Assembly (NCBI RefSeq): GCF_041380235.1
Contig: NZ_JBGIYY010000009.1
Span: forward strand, 62,001 to 126,000
Reading direction: 5' to 3'
Source of the DNA: Glaciecola sp041380235
GTDB taxonomy: Bacteria; Pseudomonadota; Gammaproteobacteria; Enterobacterales; Alteromonadaceae
Length of the DNA stretch: 64,000 nucleotides
Part shown: piece after piece, positions 45,042-54,437 of the stretch
How positions within the stretch are numbered: position 1 is the first letter of the stretch
Layout of the letters: every line of letters begins with the position of its first letter
Position numbers and translations under genes: made by a program
The notes under the pieces: model-generated
Told to the model about the DNA's origin: nothing
The model's database searches: none
What the model saw: the letters and a program-made list of their open reading frames with translations, nothing else

Positions 45042-45788
45042 ATGGATGATACACAAGGTAAAAAAATACAAAGTAAGGTCAATGCTATTTGTGATGACCT
45101 ATACAGTAAGGGAGTTAAGCCGACCACTCGAACGGTGTTAAAAATGGTAAATGAGCTTAACAGCACGTCTAGCATTCTTAAATACATACAGAACTGGAAA
45201 GAGTTAGTCGCCGAGAAAGAACAACGCCTTTTTGATGAACTTGGATTTTCATCGGAATTTACTCAGTCTTTCATGAAAGAAGTTAGCCGCTTTAGACTTC
45301 AGATTGAACAACACGCAAAAGAGCAAGAGTCTGAAGCTCGGAATATGAAAGACATAGCTATTAGCGAGCTTGATAAGCTTGAAAAGAGACTGCAAGAAAA
45401 ATTGCTACATATCGAAAAACAAGATAAAGAGCTCGAGCAATTGAGAGCTGAGCAAGAAATTCAAGCCAAGAGCTACGAGGTCAAGCTTGAAAAAGAAGCT
45501 ATCGCAACAGAGACAAAAGTTAATGAGTTAAGAGAACAACTTGGACGAGCTTGCGAGGAGAACACAAGAGTAACGAATGAAAATCGCACTCTACATACTG
45601 AACTTGCAAAAGCTGAGCTGAAGGTTGAAGGGAATCAGGACTACATACTTGAGATCAAGGCGAAAAATTGTGAGTACGCTGATATCAATAAAGAACTTCA
45701 ACGAGAGAGAGTGGAGCTGTCTATAAAGGTGGCTCGCCTCGAAGAGAAGGTCGATGGTAATGAAAAGTTAATTGCGAGTTTGCAATAA
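45042..45788 (+). CDS. KfrA-like DNA-binding coiled-coil protein (first copy)
   Basis: A 248-residue protein with an N-terminal KfrA_N-type helix-turn-helix (residues about 8-60: GVKPTTRTVLKMVNELNSTS and ILKYIQNWKEL) followed by a long alpha-helical coiled coil covering most of residues 60-248, rich in Glu, Lys and Leu. KfrA of IncP plasmids is an autorepressor thought to build nucleoid- or segregation-linked filaments through its coiled coil. AGGGTG precedes the ATG. There is no plasmid partition or replication gene beside it. A PD-(D/E)XK nuclease-like gene follows at 46160. It resembles the protein encoded at 58011 in layout. Confidence 0.75.
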   Translation: MDDTQGKKIQSKVNAICDDLYSKGVKPTTRTVLKMVNELNSTSSILKYIQNWKELVAEKEQRLFDELGFSSEFTQSFMKEVSRFRLQIEQHAKEQESEARNMKDIAISELDKLEKRLQEKLLHIEKQDKELEQLRAEQEIQAKSYEVKLEKEAIATETKVNELREQLGRACEENTRVTNENRTLHTELAKAELKVEGNQDYILEIKAKNCEYADINKELQRERVELSIKVARLEEKVDGNEKLIASLQ

Positions 45789-46159
45789 TGTGGTTGAAAG
45801 AGCTTGCGGCTCCATCGGCTCGCAGTCTTTTAGTTAATGGCCTATAAATGGGTAATGGGCAGAAGTAGCGTTGGCTGCAAAAGCTGCTCGCACTCTTATG
45901 TGCAATAATGACTTGTACATTTTGGTTTCTTTTGATAATTTATTCGTAAGCTTTATCACAGGCAGGAAATGTCTGATAGTAGAATTAACGCACAAGACTC
46001 GGTAAAAGAGAGTGCAGGGCTGGCAGCCTTTTCTATTAGATACACTCGTTACGATTGTATGGTGATAATTAATTGGGAGTAGACCCGTATCGGCTACTCG
46101 GCTCGCAAACAGAAGGCCATAAGTCTGGCATGCGACATCAATTATTTATTGGATATACG

Positions 46160-46555
46160 ATGCCTGTAAAAAACTCATGCCCCAAAACTGAATCACTTAA
46201 GCACTATAAAAACCTATCTTACGAAACCCTAGCGGCAAGCTGGCTATTAAATGATGGCTGGGATGTCTTTATGCCGATGATAGACCACGGCCTTAAAACG
46301 GATTTTGTCGTCTCAGATGGCGATAGGTTTTATCGCATTCAGGTTAAAACGATAGATTCCCACGATGAAAATGTTGTCGTTGAAAACAAATGGGGCGAAG
46401 CCAACATCGATTATGTTATCTATTTTTCGAGGGTAGCGAACTGGGGTTATATTACTCCGCCGTTCAATCAAAGTAAGAAACGGCTAAACGCACTTGGGCA
46501 TTTGAGGTTCCACCAACATCAGAAAAATTTCGTTAAAGCTTTTACGTCGATTTAG
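46160..46555 (+). CDS. PD-(D/E)XK nuclease-like protein
   Basis: About 131 residues containing a compact PD-(D/E)XK fold of the group I intron-endonuclease type. The core is KTDFVVSDGDRFYRIQVKT, with the catalytic Asp and the Q-V-K strand near residues 49-67, preceded by SYETLAASWLLNDGWDVFMP, which carries the conserved Glu helix. Longer in-frame starts exist at 46073 (TTG) and 46130; none has a strong ribosome site, so the N-terminus is uncertain. The 371 bases before it, back to the KfrA-like gene, hold only a possible 37-residue frame at 45969-46082. DNA cleavage is likely if the protein is active; the target is unknown. Confidence 0.65.
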   Translation: MPVKNSCPKTESLKHYKNLSYETLAASWLLNDGWDVFMPMIDHGLKTDFVVSDGDRFYRIQVKTIDSHDENVVVENKWGEANIDYVIYFSRVANWGYITPPFNQSKKRLNALGHLRFHQHQKNFVKAFTSI

Positions 46556-47177
46556 ATTTTTAACGCAAAAACAAATCGTTCATCATTCGATGATGAACAT
46601 TGATGAATGAGCGGAAGAGCACGTCAATTGTGGCGTGCAGCGCATCATAAACACGATAAAAAGAGTATGTTCAGTGTTAAAGTGGCGATTGATATCGATT
46701 ATGTATGACAAGAGCAATTCTTTTTATTGGACATTCTTAAGCTGACCTTGTTAGCAGTTGGTATCTGGGTTTTCAGTCTGACAGTTTCAGGTGAGACTAA
46801 AGCTGCCTTTGCTGATTCGATATTTCGCTAACACATAGAATCCATTTTAACGATAATAATTGAAGCCTTGACTGGCTCCTGTGGGCTGTTTCCTGCCAGT
46901 CGTCAAAAACCGATTTTAGAGGAGTTTCGGGCGAGTAAGCCCCATTTTACAAAAATTTATTGTATGACGGCAATGAGGGCGAAAGCCGACTTACGCGGGT
47001 GTAACTTACTTTTCGCTTTTTGCAAAAATTTGAATAATCATTTTTACTGCAAAATGAACTACCCATTGAACATTTCGTAAGGCATATAAAAAATGATGTT
47101 GGAATATATTTCTATAGTGTCAGTAAAAATTACTTGAGCGCCTTGTGTAATATCACCACAAAGCGCCATAAGAAAAT
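46556..47177. other. Gap with hairpins and probable gene debris
   Basis: A perfect hairpin GTTCATCAT/ATGATGAAC with three-base loop lies at 46578-46598, right after the nuclease-like gene. Around 46715-46830 an open reading on the plus strand without a start codon encodes a hydrophobic tail (LKLTLLAVGIWVFSLTVSGE), probably the remnant of a membrane protein gene. A second stem, GACTGGC/GCCAGTC, is at 46870-46901. I see no intact gene before the stop of the efflux pump gene at 47178. Confidence 0.4.
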
Positions 47178-50100
47178 TTACTTACTTATCATTTTAGCGT
47201 GTGCCATTCTATACAACACCGGCAACACAATCAGTGTTAATAATGTCGATGAAATAATCCCACCAATCACCACTGTCGCCAACGGCCTTTGTACCTCTGC
47301 CCCTGTACCTACATTCAATGCCATCGGAATAAAGCCCAAGCTAGCGACAAGCGCTGTCATTAATACAGGACGCAGCCGCGTAATTGCGCCCTCTATAATG
47401 GAAGCAATTAGGTCACCTGTTTCCTCTAGTTGCTGCTTAATAAACGACAACATCACAAGGCCGTTTAGCACTGCAATCCCAGAGAGTGCTATAAAACCTA
47501 CGCCAGCGGATATCGACAGCGGCATGTCTCTGAGCCATAGCGCAAATACCCCACCCGTTAATGCAAGTGGAACACCGGTAAATATAATGAAAGCATCGCG
47601 AAGTGAGCCAAACACTACAACCAATAGCACTAAGATGACAAACAGGGTCGCAGGCACTACCAGTGATAAGCGCTGACTCGCACTTTCCAATTGCTCGAAC
47701 GTGCCGCCATAGTCGAGCCAGTAGCCAGCAGGTAAATCCACTTGTTCTGCTATTTGCACTTTAGCTTCACCTACAAAACTGCCTAAATCGCGGTCGCGCA
47801 CATTGGCCGTAACCACCACGCGGCGTTTACCGTTTTCTCGGCTAATTTGATTAGGCACTGATGAATAGCCTAATACTGCTACCTCAGATAAAGGCACAAA
47901 ACCACCATCGGGTATCGCAATCGGAATATTACCAATTGCATCTAGGTTACTGCGCGTCTGCTCATCAAAACGTACCAGCAACTCAAAGCGACGGTCACCC
48001 TCAAAAATAAGCCCTGCGGTATTGCCTCCGATGGCGGAGGCAAGCCACTCTTGCAAGTCAGTCACATCTAAACCATAACGCGCCAATGCAATGGGTTTAG
48101 GATTGATTGTAAACAGCGGAATATCATCGACTTGTTCAAGTCGAGCATCGGCAACGCCATCAATCGATTGCAACACGCTAAGTATGTCATTAGCGGAGGC
48201 GACCAATGTATCTAAATCATCACCAAACACTTTGATACCTAAATCAGAGCGCACCCCGCTAATCAGTTCATTAAAGCGCATTTGAATAGGTTGAGTGAAC
48301 TCGTAGTTATTCCCTGCAACGCCCTGTAGCTCTTGCTCTAGCGTTTCAACAAATTCTGCTTTTGAGAGGCTTGGATCAGGCCATTCATCACGCGGATGCA
48401 GCATCACAAAGGTATCAGTCACATTTGGCGGCATCGCGTCGGTAGCCACCTCTGCCGTGCCCGTTTTAGCAAATACCGTTTTCACTTGCGGATACGTCAT
48501 AATCTTATCTTCAAGCGTTTTTTGCATCGATACGGCTTGTTCAATACCAGTACCTGGAATACGCATGGCGTGCAGTGCAATATCGCCTTCATCCAGTTGC
48601 GGAATAAATTCCGTACCCAATCGTGTTGCCATCACGATACTTACTACTACAAGTGATGCAGCGCCTACTAAGACAAACCACCTGAATTTGAGAGCGCCAT
48701 CCAAGACAGGTCGATACACCGACTTTCCGGCCACAATAATCGGGCTTTCTTTCTCGCTGACTTTTCCATTCATAAACAAGGCTACAGCGGCTGGTACAAT
48801 TGTGATAGAGAACACCATTGCTGCCAACAAGGCCATAATGACGGTAGCCGCCATAGGATGGAACATCTTGCCTTCCACGCCTGTTAGTGAAAACAGCGGG
48901 ATGTATACCACTGTGATAATGAGCACGCCAAATAAGCTGGGGCGTATCACTTCGTTAGTTGCTTGGAAAACCAATTCAAGACGGTCTTTTAATGGCAATA
49001 CGCCACCTGTGCGCTTTTGGGCTTCTGATAATCGCCTTATGCAGTTTTCAACAATAATGACCGCACCATCCACAATCAGACCAAAGTCCAGGGCACCTAA
49101 ACTCATCAAGTTAGCCGATACGCCGTAATTCACCATGCCGGTAATAGTCGCTAGCATGGCAAGCGGTATCACGGCTGCGGTGATGAGTGCAGCGCGTATA
49201 TTACCGAGCAATACAAACAACACCACAATAACCAGTAACGCACCTTCTACTAAGTTCTTTTGCACGGTATCGATGGCTTTATCAACAAGTTGCGTGCGGT
49301 CATATACTGGGTCAATCACAATACCAGCAGGTAAACTAGTTTGTATTTCATCTACCTTAAGTGCTACGGCTTGTGCTACAGCCCGTGAGTTGCCCCCCAC
49401 AATCATCATCGCAGTGCCAAGCACCGTCTCGGCTCCTTCTTGAGTCGCCGCCCCCGTTCTAAGCTCTTTGCCAATCGCCACACTGCCAATATCCTTAACC
49501 GTCACAGGGATAGAATTGACCCGCTTGACCACTACGTTTTCAATGTCTGCGATGGTTTGCAGCTGTCCTTGTGAACGAATAAGTATTTGTTGACCGTTGC
49601 GCTCTACAAACCCTGCTCCTTGATTGGCGTTATTACGCGCTAACGCTTCGTGAATGTCGGGTAAACTGACGCCGAAGTTCAGCATTTTTAATGGCTCAGG
49701 GTTAACGTGATATTGCTTTACATAGCCACCTATTGCATTGACCTCGGTTACGCCTTTTACCAGTGCTAGTTGGGGTTTCACGATCCAGTCGTGTACCTCT
49801 CGCAAAGCCATTGCATCATAGGGCTGGCCGTTGTCTTGTAGTGCACCGTCTTTGGCGCGTAAGGTATACATGAATATCTCACCCAAACCGGTGGCAATAG
49901 GTCCCATTTCAGGCTCTAAGCCTTGTGGGAGTTGGCTCTTAATTGCCCCTAGCTTGGTATTGATAAGGTTACGCGCAAAGTACAGGTCAGTGCCTTCATC
50001 AAAGACGACCGTTACTTGCGACAAGCCATAGCGTGACAACGAACGGGTGTAGGATAAATTAGGCAAGCCTGCGAGCGCCGTTTCCACCACAAAGGTAATG

Positions 50101-50291
50101 CGCTGCTCTGTTTCTAGCGGCGAATAGCCTTTCGCTTGCGTATTAATTTGCACCTGAACGTTGGTGATATCGGGTACGGCATCTATGGGGAGTTTGTTAT
50201 AACTCCAAAAGCCTAAACCCATAACCAAAAAGGTCAGCATCAGCACCAAACCACGGCGCTCAATGGACGTCCTTAATATTGATTCAATCAT
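47178..50291 (-). CDS. czcA: CzcA-type heavy-metal RND efflux pump
   Basis: A 1037-residue HME-RND transporter with two six-helix membrane halves and two large periplasmic loops. In TM4 the motif DFGLIVDGAVIIVEN falls exactly at Asp402, Asp408 and Glu415, the numbering of Cupriavidus CzcA proton-relay residues. This motif marks Zn/Co/Cd/Ni exporters and is unlike the MVDAAIVMIEN pattern of Cu/Ag CusA. It is the last gene of the leftward efflux operon, with the adaptor gene 69 bases upstream. Together with CzcB and CzcC it should form a tripartite pump exporting divalent metals across both membranes. Confidence 0.94.
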   Translation of the reverse strand: MIESILRTSIERRGLVLMLTFLVMGLGFWSYNKLPIDAVPDITNVQVQINTQAKGYSPLETEQRITFVVETALAGLPNLSYTRSLSRYGLSQVTVVFDEGTDLYFARNLINTKLGAIKSQLPQGLEPEMGPIATGLGEIFMYTLRAKDGALQDNGQPYDAMALREVHDWIVKPQLALVKGVTEVNAIGGYVKQYHVNPEPLKMLNFGVSLPDIHEALARNNANQGAGFVERNGQQILIRSQGQLQTIADIENVVVKRVNSIPVTVKDIGSVAIGKELRTGAATQEGAETVLGTAMMIVGGNSRAVAQAVALKVDEIQTSLPAGIVIDPVYDRTQLVDKAIDTVQKNLVEGALLVIVVLFVLLGNIRAALITAAVIPLAMLATITGMVNYGVSANLMSLGALDFGLIVDGAVIIVENCIRRLSEAQKRTGGVLPLKDRLELVFQATNEVIRPSLFGVLIITVVYIPLFSLTGVEGKMFHPMAATVIMALLAAMVFSITIVPAAVALFMNGKVSEKESPIIVAGKSVYRPVLDGALKFRWFVLVGAASLVVVSIVMATRLGTEFIPQLDEGDIALHAMRIPGTGIEQAVSMQKTLEDKIMTYPQVKTVFAKTGTAEVATDAMPPNVTDTFVMLHPRDEWPDPSLSKAEFVETLEQELQGVAGNNYEFTQPIQMRFNELISGVRSDLGIKVFGDDLDTLVASANDILSVLQSIDGVADARLEQVDDIPLFTINPKPIALARYGLDVTDLQEWLASAIGGNTAGLIFEGDRRFELLVRFDEQTRSNLDAIGNIPIAIPDGGFVPLSEVAVLGYSSVPNQISRENGKRRVVVTANVRDRDLGSFVGEAKVQIAEQVDLPAGYWLDYGGTFEQLESASQRLSLVVPATLFVILVLLVVVFGSLRDAFIIFTGVPLALTGGVFALWLRDMPLSISAGVGFIALSGIAVLNGLVMLSFIKQQLEETGDLIASIIEGAITRLRPVLMTALVASLGFIPMALNVGTGAEVQRPLATVVIGGIISSTLLTLIVLPVLYRMAHAKMISK

Positions 50292-50360
50292 CTAAGCGCC
50301 TCCCACTGAGAGCTGTCAGCTAGATAGGCGCTCTTATGCTGTATAAGAAAAATGAGGCGA

Positions 50361-51305
50361 TTAATGATCATGTCCAGCCTCCGATTTTTCTAAGTCGGCT
50401 TTGAACAAAAAGCTGTTGCTCACGACGACAACGTCAGATTCGGAGACACCACTTAACACTTCAATGTTATCAGCGTCCTGCCTGCCTAAGGTGACAGGCT
50501 CAGGATGGTACTCATCGCCCTTTTTAACAAATACAACACTTCTACCTTCATATTCTTGAATAGCCGCTTTTGGCACAAGCATAGCCACATTAAGCCTATC
50601 AATGGTGATGTTGCCGAGCACCGCTGCACCAACTGGCCAATGACCTGAAGTATTGTCGATTTTGGCATAGGCGAGTACGTAGGGTTGCTCGTCAGGAGAT
50701 GGCAAAATATGACTGATAACTGCATCAATCTTGGCGTCCGCTAGGCCTAGCTGCACTGATTGCTGCTCAGCCACCGCGCGTAACTGATTGGGAAATATTT
50801 TAAGCTGTGCCCATACACCATCGTAGTTAGCAATGGAGAAGAGCACTTGCCCATTTGATAGTTCACCTTCATTTGCATGTCTAGCAATGACAGTGCCCGC
50901 AAAAGGAGCGGTGACTGAATAGCTTTTTAGGCTTTCATTGGACTCCACAATAGCAAGTGCAGCACCTTTTTTTACTTTATCGCCTAAGTTTGCGTTAACG
51001 CGCGTGACAACGCCATCAAACCGCGCACGAATATGACTGAGCGATGCTGGGTCGGTGACGACATTGCCATACACTGTTTTAGTGATATTTAGGGTGCCTG
51101 ACGCAACAGCCTGCGTCGTAACGCCAACTTGTGTTGCCATGGCTTGGGTCATTACTACAAACTCATTGCGGTGCGCATCTTCTTTTCCTTCATCGCCATA
51201 TTCTCCCTCGCCACTAATGGCAGTCAGAGGCATAAGTAATACGCTTACCAATAACGCAAGTTGGAACGGCTTTAAAATAGTAAATATTAGTTGTGATAGT
51301 TTCAT
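50361..51305 (-). CDS. czcB: CzcB-type RND periplasmic adaptor
   Basis: A 314-residue membrane fusion protein with a signal/anchor at residues 12-32, a lipoyl-like/barrel-sandwich region (ARFDGVVTRVNANLGDKVKKGA and YSVTAPFAGTVIARHANEGE), and a beta-barrel/membrane-proximal part (VPKAAIQEYEGRSVVFV). It is shorter than classic CzcB (about 500 residues) and has almost no alpha-hairpin, like the short adaptors found with some HME pumps. An N-terminal acidic/His segment (GEYGDEGKEDAHRNE) and the C-terminal EAGHDH could bind metal. It overlaps the TolC-like gene by four bases. Confidence 0.9.
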   Translation of the reverse strand: MKLSQLIFTILKPFQLALLVSVLLMPLTAISGEGEYGDEGKEDAHRNEFVVMTQAMATQVGVTTQAVASGTLNITKTVYGNVVTDPASLSHIRARFDGVVTRVNANLGDKVKKGAALAIVESNESLKSYSVTAPFAGTVIARHANEGELSNGQVLFSIANYDGVWAQLKIFPNQLRAVAEQQSVQLGLADAKIDAVISHILPSPDEQPYVLAYAKIDNTSGHWPVGAAVLGNITIDRLNVAMLVPKAAIQEYEGRSVVFVKKGDEYHPEPVTLGRQDADNIEVLSGVSESDVVVVSNSFLFKADLEKSEAGHDH

Positions 51306-52657
51306 TTTGACACTCGCTGAAAATTAGGGACTGATGATGTCTGCAAAGAAGACCTAGCCGCAGAACCTGTGGTTGACGAAAGCGGCGTTGCCGTTAACGA
51401 TTCAATGTCGGCGGCTCGCTGGTGCGCTTGTCTTGCTGAGTGAATAAGGGCTTGTTTAGCATCGAGCAGTTCTTGACGCGTGGTCACCCATTCAAGGTAA
51501 CTAAATCGACCATCAAGGTAAGCTTGCTCAACCAATGACAGTGCTTGCTCAAGCGGCGGTATGATGGCGTTTTGTAAGGTTTGCACATTAAGCAATGCGT
51601 TATCCCTTGCCATCAGGGCTGTATTAAGTTGATGATAAAGCGCTAGCATGGCACCTTGTCTTTGCTGCTCCAATTGATTTAACACGGCTTTTTGTTGCTC
51701 GTACTCACCCAGGTTTCGCTCAGTCGCGAACAAGGGCATACTGACGCCAGCCACAAAGGCGGTTTCATCAATACCGTTTATGCGTCTAATACCGGCGCTC
51801 CAACTCACGTCCGCTTGGTTTGCAGATTGGGCTAGCCTAACTTGCGCTTCTTGCAGTCGATATTCCTGTGCATACACATCGATGTTAGGGCTATTTGAGA
51901 CTTGCTCAAATAAGATCGTAAGAGACGGCGATGGTGACAACGCAAACAAATCGCCTTCAACGCGATTAACGCTTGGGGATTGCTCTCCCCACATAATGGC
52001 AAGGCTTTTAATCATGGCCGAGTTGGTTTGTTTTGCGGTTACTACATCGAGCCTTGCACGAGCAAGAGAGGCCTCTGCACGCTGCTGCTCAAATGCAGGG
52101 GACGCGCCTGCGTCAACACGTTTGACAACCGATTGGTAAGTATACATCGCCAAAGTTTGTGCATCTTCATAGGCTTTTATCATGGCTTGCTGTGCCAGCA
52201 CATCAATGTAGCGACGCGTGACTTCCGCCAGGATGTCCAAGGTACGTATTTGCTTTTGTGCTTCTGTGACGCGCGATTTTGCGCTAGCAAAATTAGTACG
52301 AGCCTCGATTTTGTCACCAAACTCAATCACAGAAGATAAGGTTAGCGTCAGCTCAGTGTCTTTTATGCCAGAGACTGCACCTGTGCCTAAAAAGTTTTCG
52401 AGCTCAATGCCGGCGTTAAGCTCTGGCTTAAGTGCGGCTGTTTTTAACTCACCCTCTAGGGCTTGTTGTTTAAAGGTAAATTCATACAAATAAGGCGCAT
52501 TTGCGAGGGTGCGCTTTATTGCACTCTCTAGCGTTATCGGCTTTATTTCGTTGCTATTTTGTACTTGCGCCTGAACTGGCAAATAAGCAAAAATAGCCAT
52601 ACTATAAACGCCCACAGCGCACACGCGCATCGAGCGTTTCAATGAGAAAAATGTCAT
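51302..52657 (-). CDS. czcC: CzcC-type outer-membrane factor (TolC family)
   Basis: A 451-residue outer-membrane efflux protein with a signal peptide (cleavage near VQAQV, residue 31) and two OEP repeats, each with the long helices of the TolC channel: first about residues 45-240, second about 260-430 (YLEWVTTRQELLDAKQALIH near the end). It has no lipobox cysteine. The last 30 residues are Ser/Thr-rich and unlike the family tail. Its stop overlaps the adaptor's start, supporting a single CzcCBA unit in which this forms the outer-membrane exit duct. Confidence 0.9.
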   Translation of the reverse strand: MTFFSLKRSMRVCAVGVYSMAIFAYLPVQAQVQNSNEIKPITLESAIKRTLANAPYLYEFTFKQQALEGELKTAALKPELNAGIELENFLGTGAVSGIKDTELTLTLSSVIEFGDKIEARTNFASAKSRVTEAQKQIRTLDILAEVTRRYIDVLAQQAMIKAYEDAQTLAMYTYQSVVKRVDAGASPAFEQQRAEASLARARLDVVTAKQTNSAMIKSLAIMWGEQSPSVNRVEGDLFALSPSPSLTILFEQVSNSPNIDVYAQEYRLQEAQVRLAQSANQADVSWSAGIRRINGIDETAFVAGVSMPLFATERNLGEYEQQKAVLNQLEQQRQGAMLALYHQLNTALMARDNALLNVQTLQNAIIPPLEQALSLVEQAYLDGRFSYLEWVTTRQELLDAKQALIHSARQAHQRAADIESLTATPLSSTTGSAARSSLQTSSVPNFQRVSK

Positions 52658-52724
52658 TGTTTATATCCTAATGTTTCAAAAATTATTTTCCGCTATAAAA
52701 ATAGCGAACTCATGTTTGAAAAGA

Positions 52725-53114
52725 CTAGGACGTAATTTTGGGAGGCCGCAGCAAGCGCGTAATCGGTGCGTCTATTACTTTGGATAAGTAGAAGAAAGCA
52801 TGACCTTCATCTAGGGAGGGTTGTTTAATGCCAACAGAGTTACCTACCCATTGGGTATGAGAGCCGTGGCAATGTCCACAGTGGTGACAATCAGATGGGT
52901 TATGAGGGCTTTCAGACGACGCGGTTAAATCTAATGACGTAGCATTTTTTTCAGGTTGAGGAGATGCATGTGCGTCGTGCTTGTCGTGCTCATGCACTTC
53001 AGCGAGGTGTTCGACATCAAGAGTATGGAAGTCTAAAGAGCTTGCGACAGCAGTGAACGACTGAAATAAAATCAGCATGACTACTACATAGCATGTCACC
53101 TTTGTTTTAAACAT
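52725..53114 (-). CDS. CzcI-like histidine-rich periplasmic protein
   Basis: About 129 residues from the ATG at 53114, which begins a standard signal peptide (MFKTKVTCYVVVMLILFQSF). Longer in-frame starts up to 53174 exist but have no better ribosome site. The mature part is rich in histidine (HLAEVHEHDKHDAHA and CHHCGHCHGSHTQW) and ends in ITRLLRPPK, which resembles the proline-rich tail of CzcI proteins at the head of czc operons. A role in periplasmic metal binding or modulation of the Czc system is inferred from composition and position, 67 bases upstream of czcC. Confidence 0.65.
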   Translation of the reverse strand: MFKTKVTCYVVVMLILFQSFTAVASSLDFHTLDVEHLAEVHEHDKHDAHASPQPEKNATSLDLTASSESPHNPSDCHHCGHCHGSHTQWVGNSVGIKQPSLDEGHAFFYLSKVIDAPITRLLRPPKITS

Positions 53115-53188
53115 AACCTTCTTTTTTTCCATCGTTAACAGGCGAAATACTATCACGGTATACCTGTTGTGCAACCTTACTAACCAGA

Positions 53189-54085
53189 TTAATGTGCATC
53201 TTGCTCATCTCGACACGCCTCATCTGCAAATTCAAATTCGATAGTGGTATGCACAAAATCAAATTTAGCGAGTGCTTTTCGAAACGTTTCTTTTAATGCC
53301 GTCATATTCTGTATTGAGATATCCTGCTTTAACTGAACATGTGCCGTCATTACATTGTGTTCGCCATCTAACGACCAGATATGAAAATGATGAATGTCCT
53401 CTACATCCTCACTGCCTAACAAGACATCACGCACTTCATCCAATTGTTTCTTATCGGGCGTCGCTTGCAAAAACAATAGTAATGTTTCTTTTAAATTGCG
53501 CACTACGTTAAATAAAATGAACAAGGTAAAGCCTATGGATAGTATTGGATCGAGTATTGGCCACGGCTTAAACATTAGCACAACAGATACAATGAGCACG
53601 GCTACCCAACCAAGCACATCTTCCAGTAAGTGCCAGTTGAGTATTTTTTCATTAAGCGTAGTCCCACCGCTCAATTTGTAAGCCGCAAAACCGTTTACGG
53701 TAATGCCAAAGATAGAAAGCAATAACATGCCCTCTACTTGCGGCATCTCAGGGTTCGATAGACGAGGTATAGCTTCAAATAATATCCACACTGAGCCGGT
53801 GATTAACACCAACCCATTTATTAATGCGCCTAGCAGCGAAAAACGCTTATAACCATACGAGAATGTATTGTTGGCCTCTTTATCACCGAGTTTGTTTAAG
53901 CCCCAAGCGGTACCTATCGATAGACTATCACCTAAATCATGAACGGCATCTGCCATGATAGCGGTGCTGTTTGTTAGCCAGCCGCCAATAAACTCGATAA
54001 TCGTAAACACCACATTTAGGAAAAATGCCCAGCCTATTCGATTGGAAGCGCCGTCACTGTCATTTGCATGGTTATGACTGTGCAT
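53189..54085 (-). CDS. CDF-family zinc exporter (CzcD/ZitB-like)
   Basis: About 298 residues with six transmembrane helices and a C-terminal cytoplasmic metal-binding domain, typical of cation diffusion facilitators. A short His-rich start (HSHNHAND) precedes TM1. The transport site reads HDLGD in TM2 and HLLED in TM5, giving two HxxxD pairs as in zinc-type CDF proteins. The C-terminal part has HHFHIWSLDGEHNVMTAHV. The ATG at 54085 is chosen because the His-rich N-terminus starts there; an upstream frame to 54118 would add 11 residues. It overlaps the DUF3703 gene and should move Zn/Cd from cytoplasm to periplasm, feeding the Czc pump. Confidence 0.9.
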   Translation of the reverse strand: MHSHNHANDSDGASNRIGWAFFLNVVFTIIEFIGGWLTNSTAIMADAVHDLGDSLSIGTAWGLNKLGDKEANNTFSYGYKRFSLLGALINGLVLITGSVWILFEAIPRLSNPEMPQVEGMLLLSIFGITVNGFAAYKLSGGTTLNEKILNWHLLEDVLGWVAVLIVSVVLMFKPWPILDPILSIGFTLFILFNVVRNLKETLLLFLQATPDKKQLDEVRDVLLGSEDVEDIHHFHIWSLDGEHNVMTAHVQLKQDISIQNMTALKETFRKALAKFDFVHTTIEFEFADEACRDEQDAH

Positions 54086-54437
54086 GATTAATTTGCTCCA
54101 ATATTTTTTGATTTTCATCGCTTATGGGTAGTGTTTTAAACGGGCTAACGTTTGCGCCGCCGGTGTTGCCTGTTGGAATAAAGCCAATGGCTGTTTTCGT
54201 TAATGCACCTATTAAACGAAAAACCTGTCCTACGGTTTCTTTAGGATCGCGTTGTTTAATGCCGTGTTTGAGCATGTGAAAATGTGCTAAACAATGTAGG
54301 TAAGTGGAGTGTTGACCGATGACGTGAGCATCTTCTAAGTGATGAAATGCCGAATCATACTGCTTACTGCGAATTGCTTTGGAATAGTCCTTAAGTTTAC
54401 CTTCAACAAAAGGCTTTGCCGCTTGATAATAACTCAT
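54072..54437 (-). CDS. DUF3703-type protein
   Basis: A 121-residue soluble helical protein that I take to be DUF3703, a family often found between CDF and metal-resistance genes. Helix-rich N-terminal half (FVEGKLKDYSKAIRSKQYDSAF) with several histidines (HHLEDAHVIG, HCLAHFHMLKHG) that could bind metal. The C-terminal third is glycine-rich (IPTGNTGGANVSPF). It overlaps the upstream CDF gene by four bases (ATGA) and the downstream one by 14, so it is embedded in the metal operon. The function is unknown. Confidence 0.75.
   Translation of the reverse strand: MSYYQAAKPFVEGKLKDYSKAIRSKQYDSAFHHLEDAHVIGQHSTYLHCLAHFHMLKHGIKQRDPKETVGQVFRLIGALTKTAIGFIPTGNTGGANVSPFKTLPISDENQKILEQINHAQS

Noticed and set aside
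46870..46901. Integron attC site
   Set aside because: The stem GACTGGC/GCCAGTC lacks the core GTTRRRY/RYYYAAC sites, and no integrase or cassette array is present.
47134..47676. 180-codon plus-strand open frame at the 3' end of czcA
   Set aside because: Antisense shadow of the conserved RND C-terminus, without a ribosome site.
48457..49128. 223-codon plus-strand open frame inside the RND pump gene
   Set aside because: It lies fully antisense to czcA, whose reading has strong motifs; the Ser/Thr-rich translation is typical of antisense shadow.
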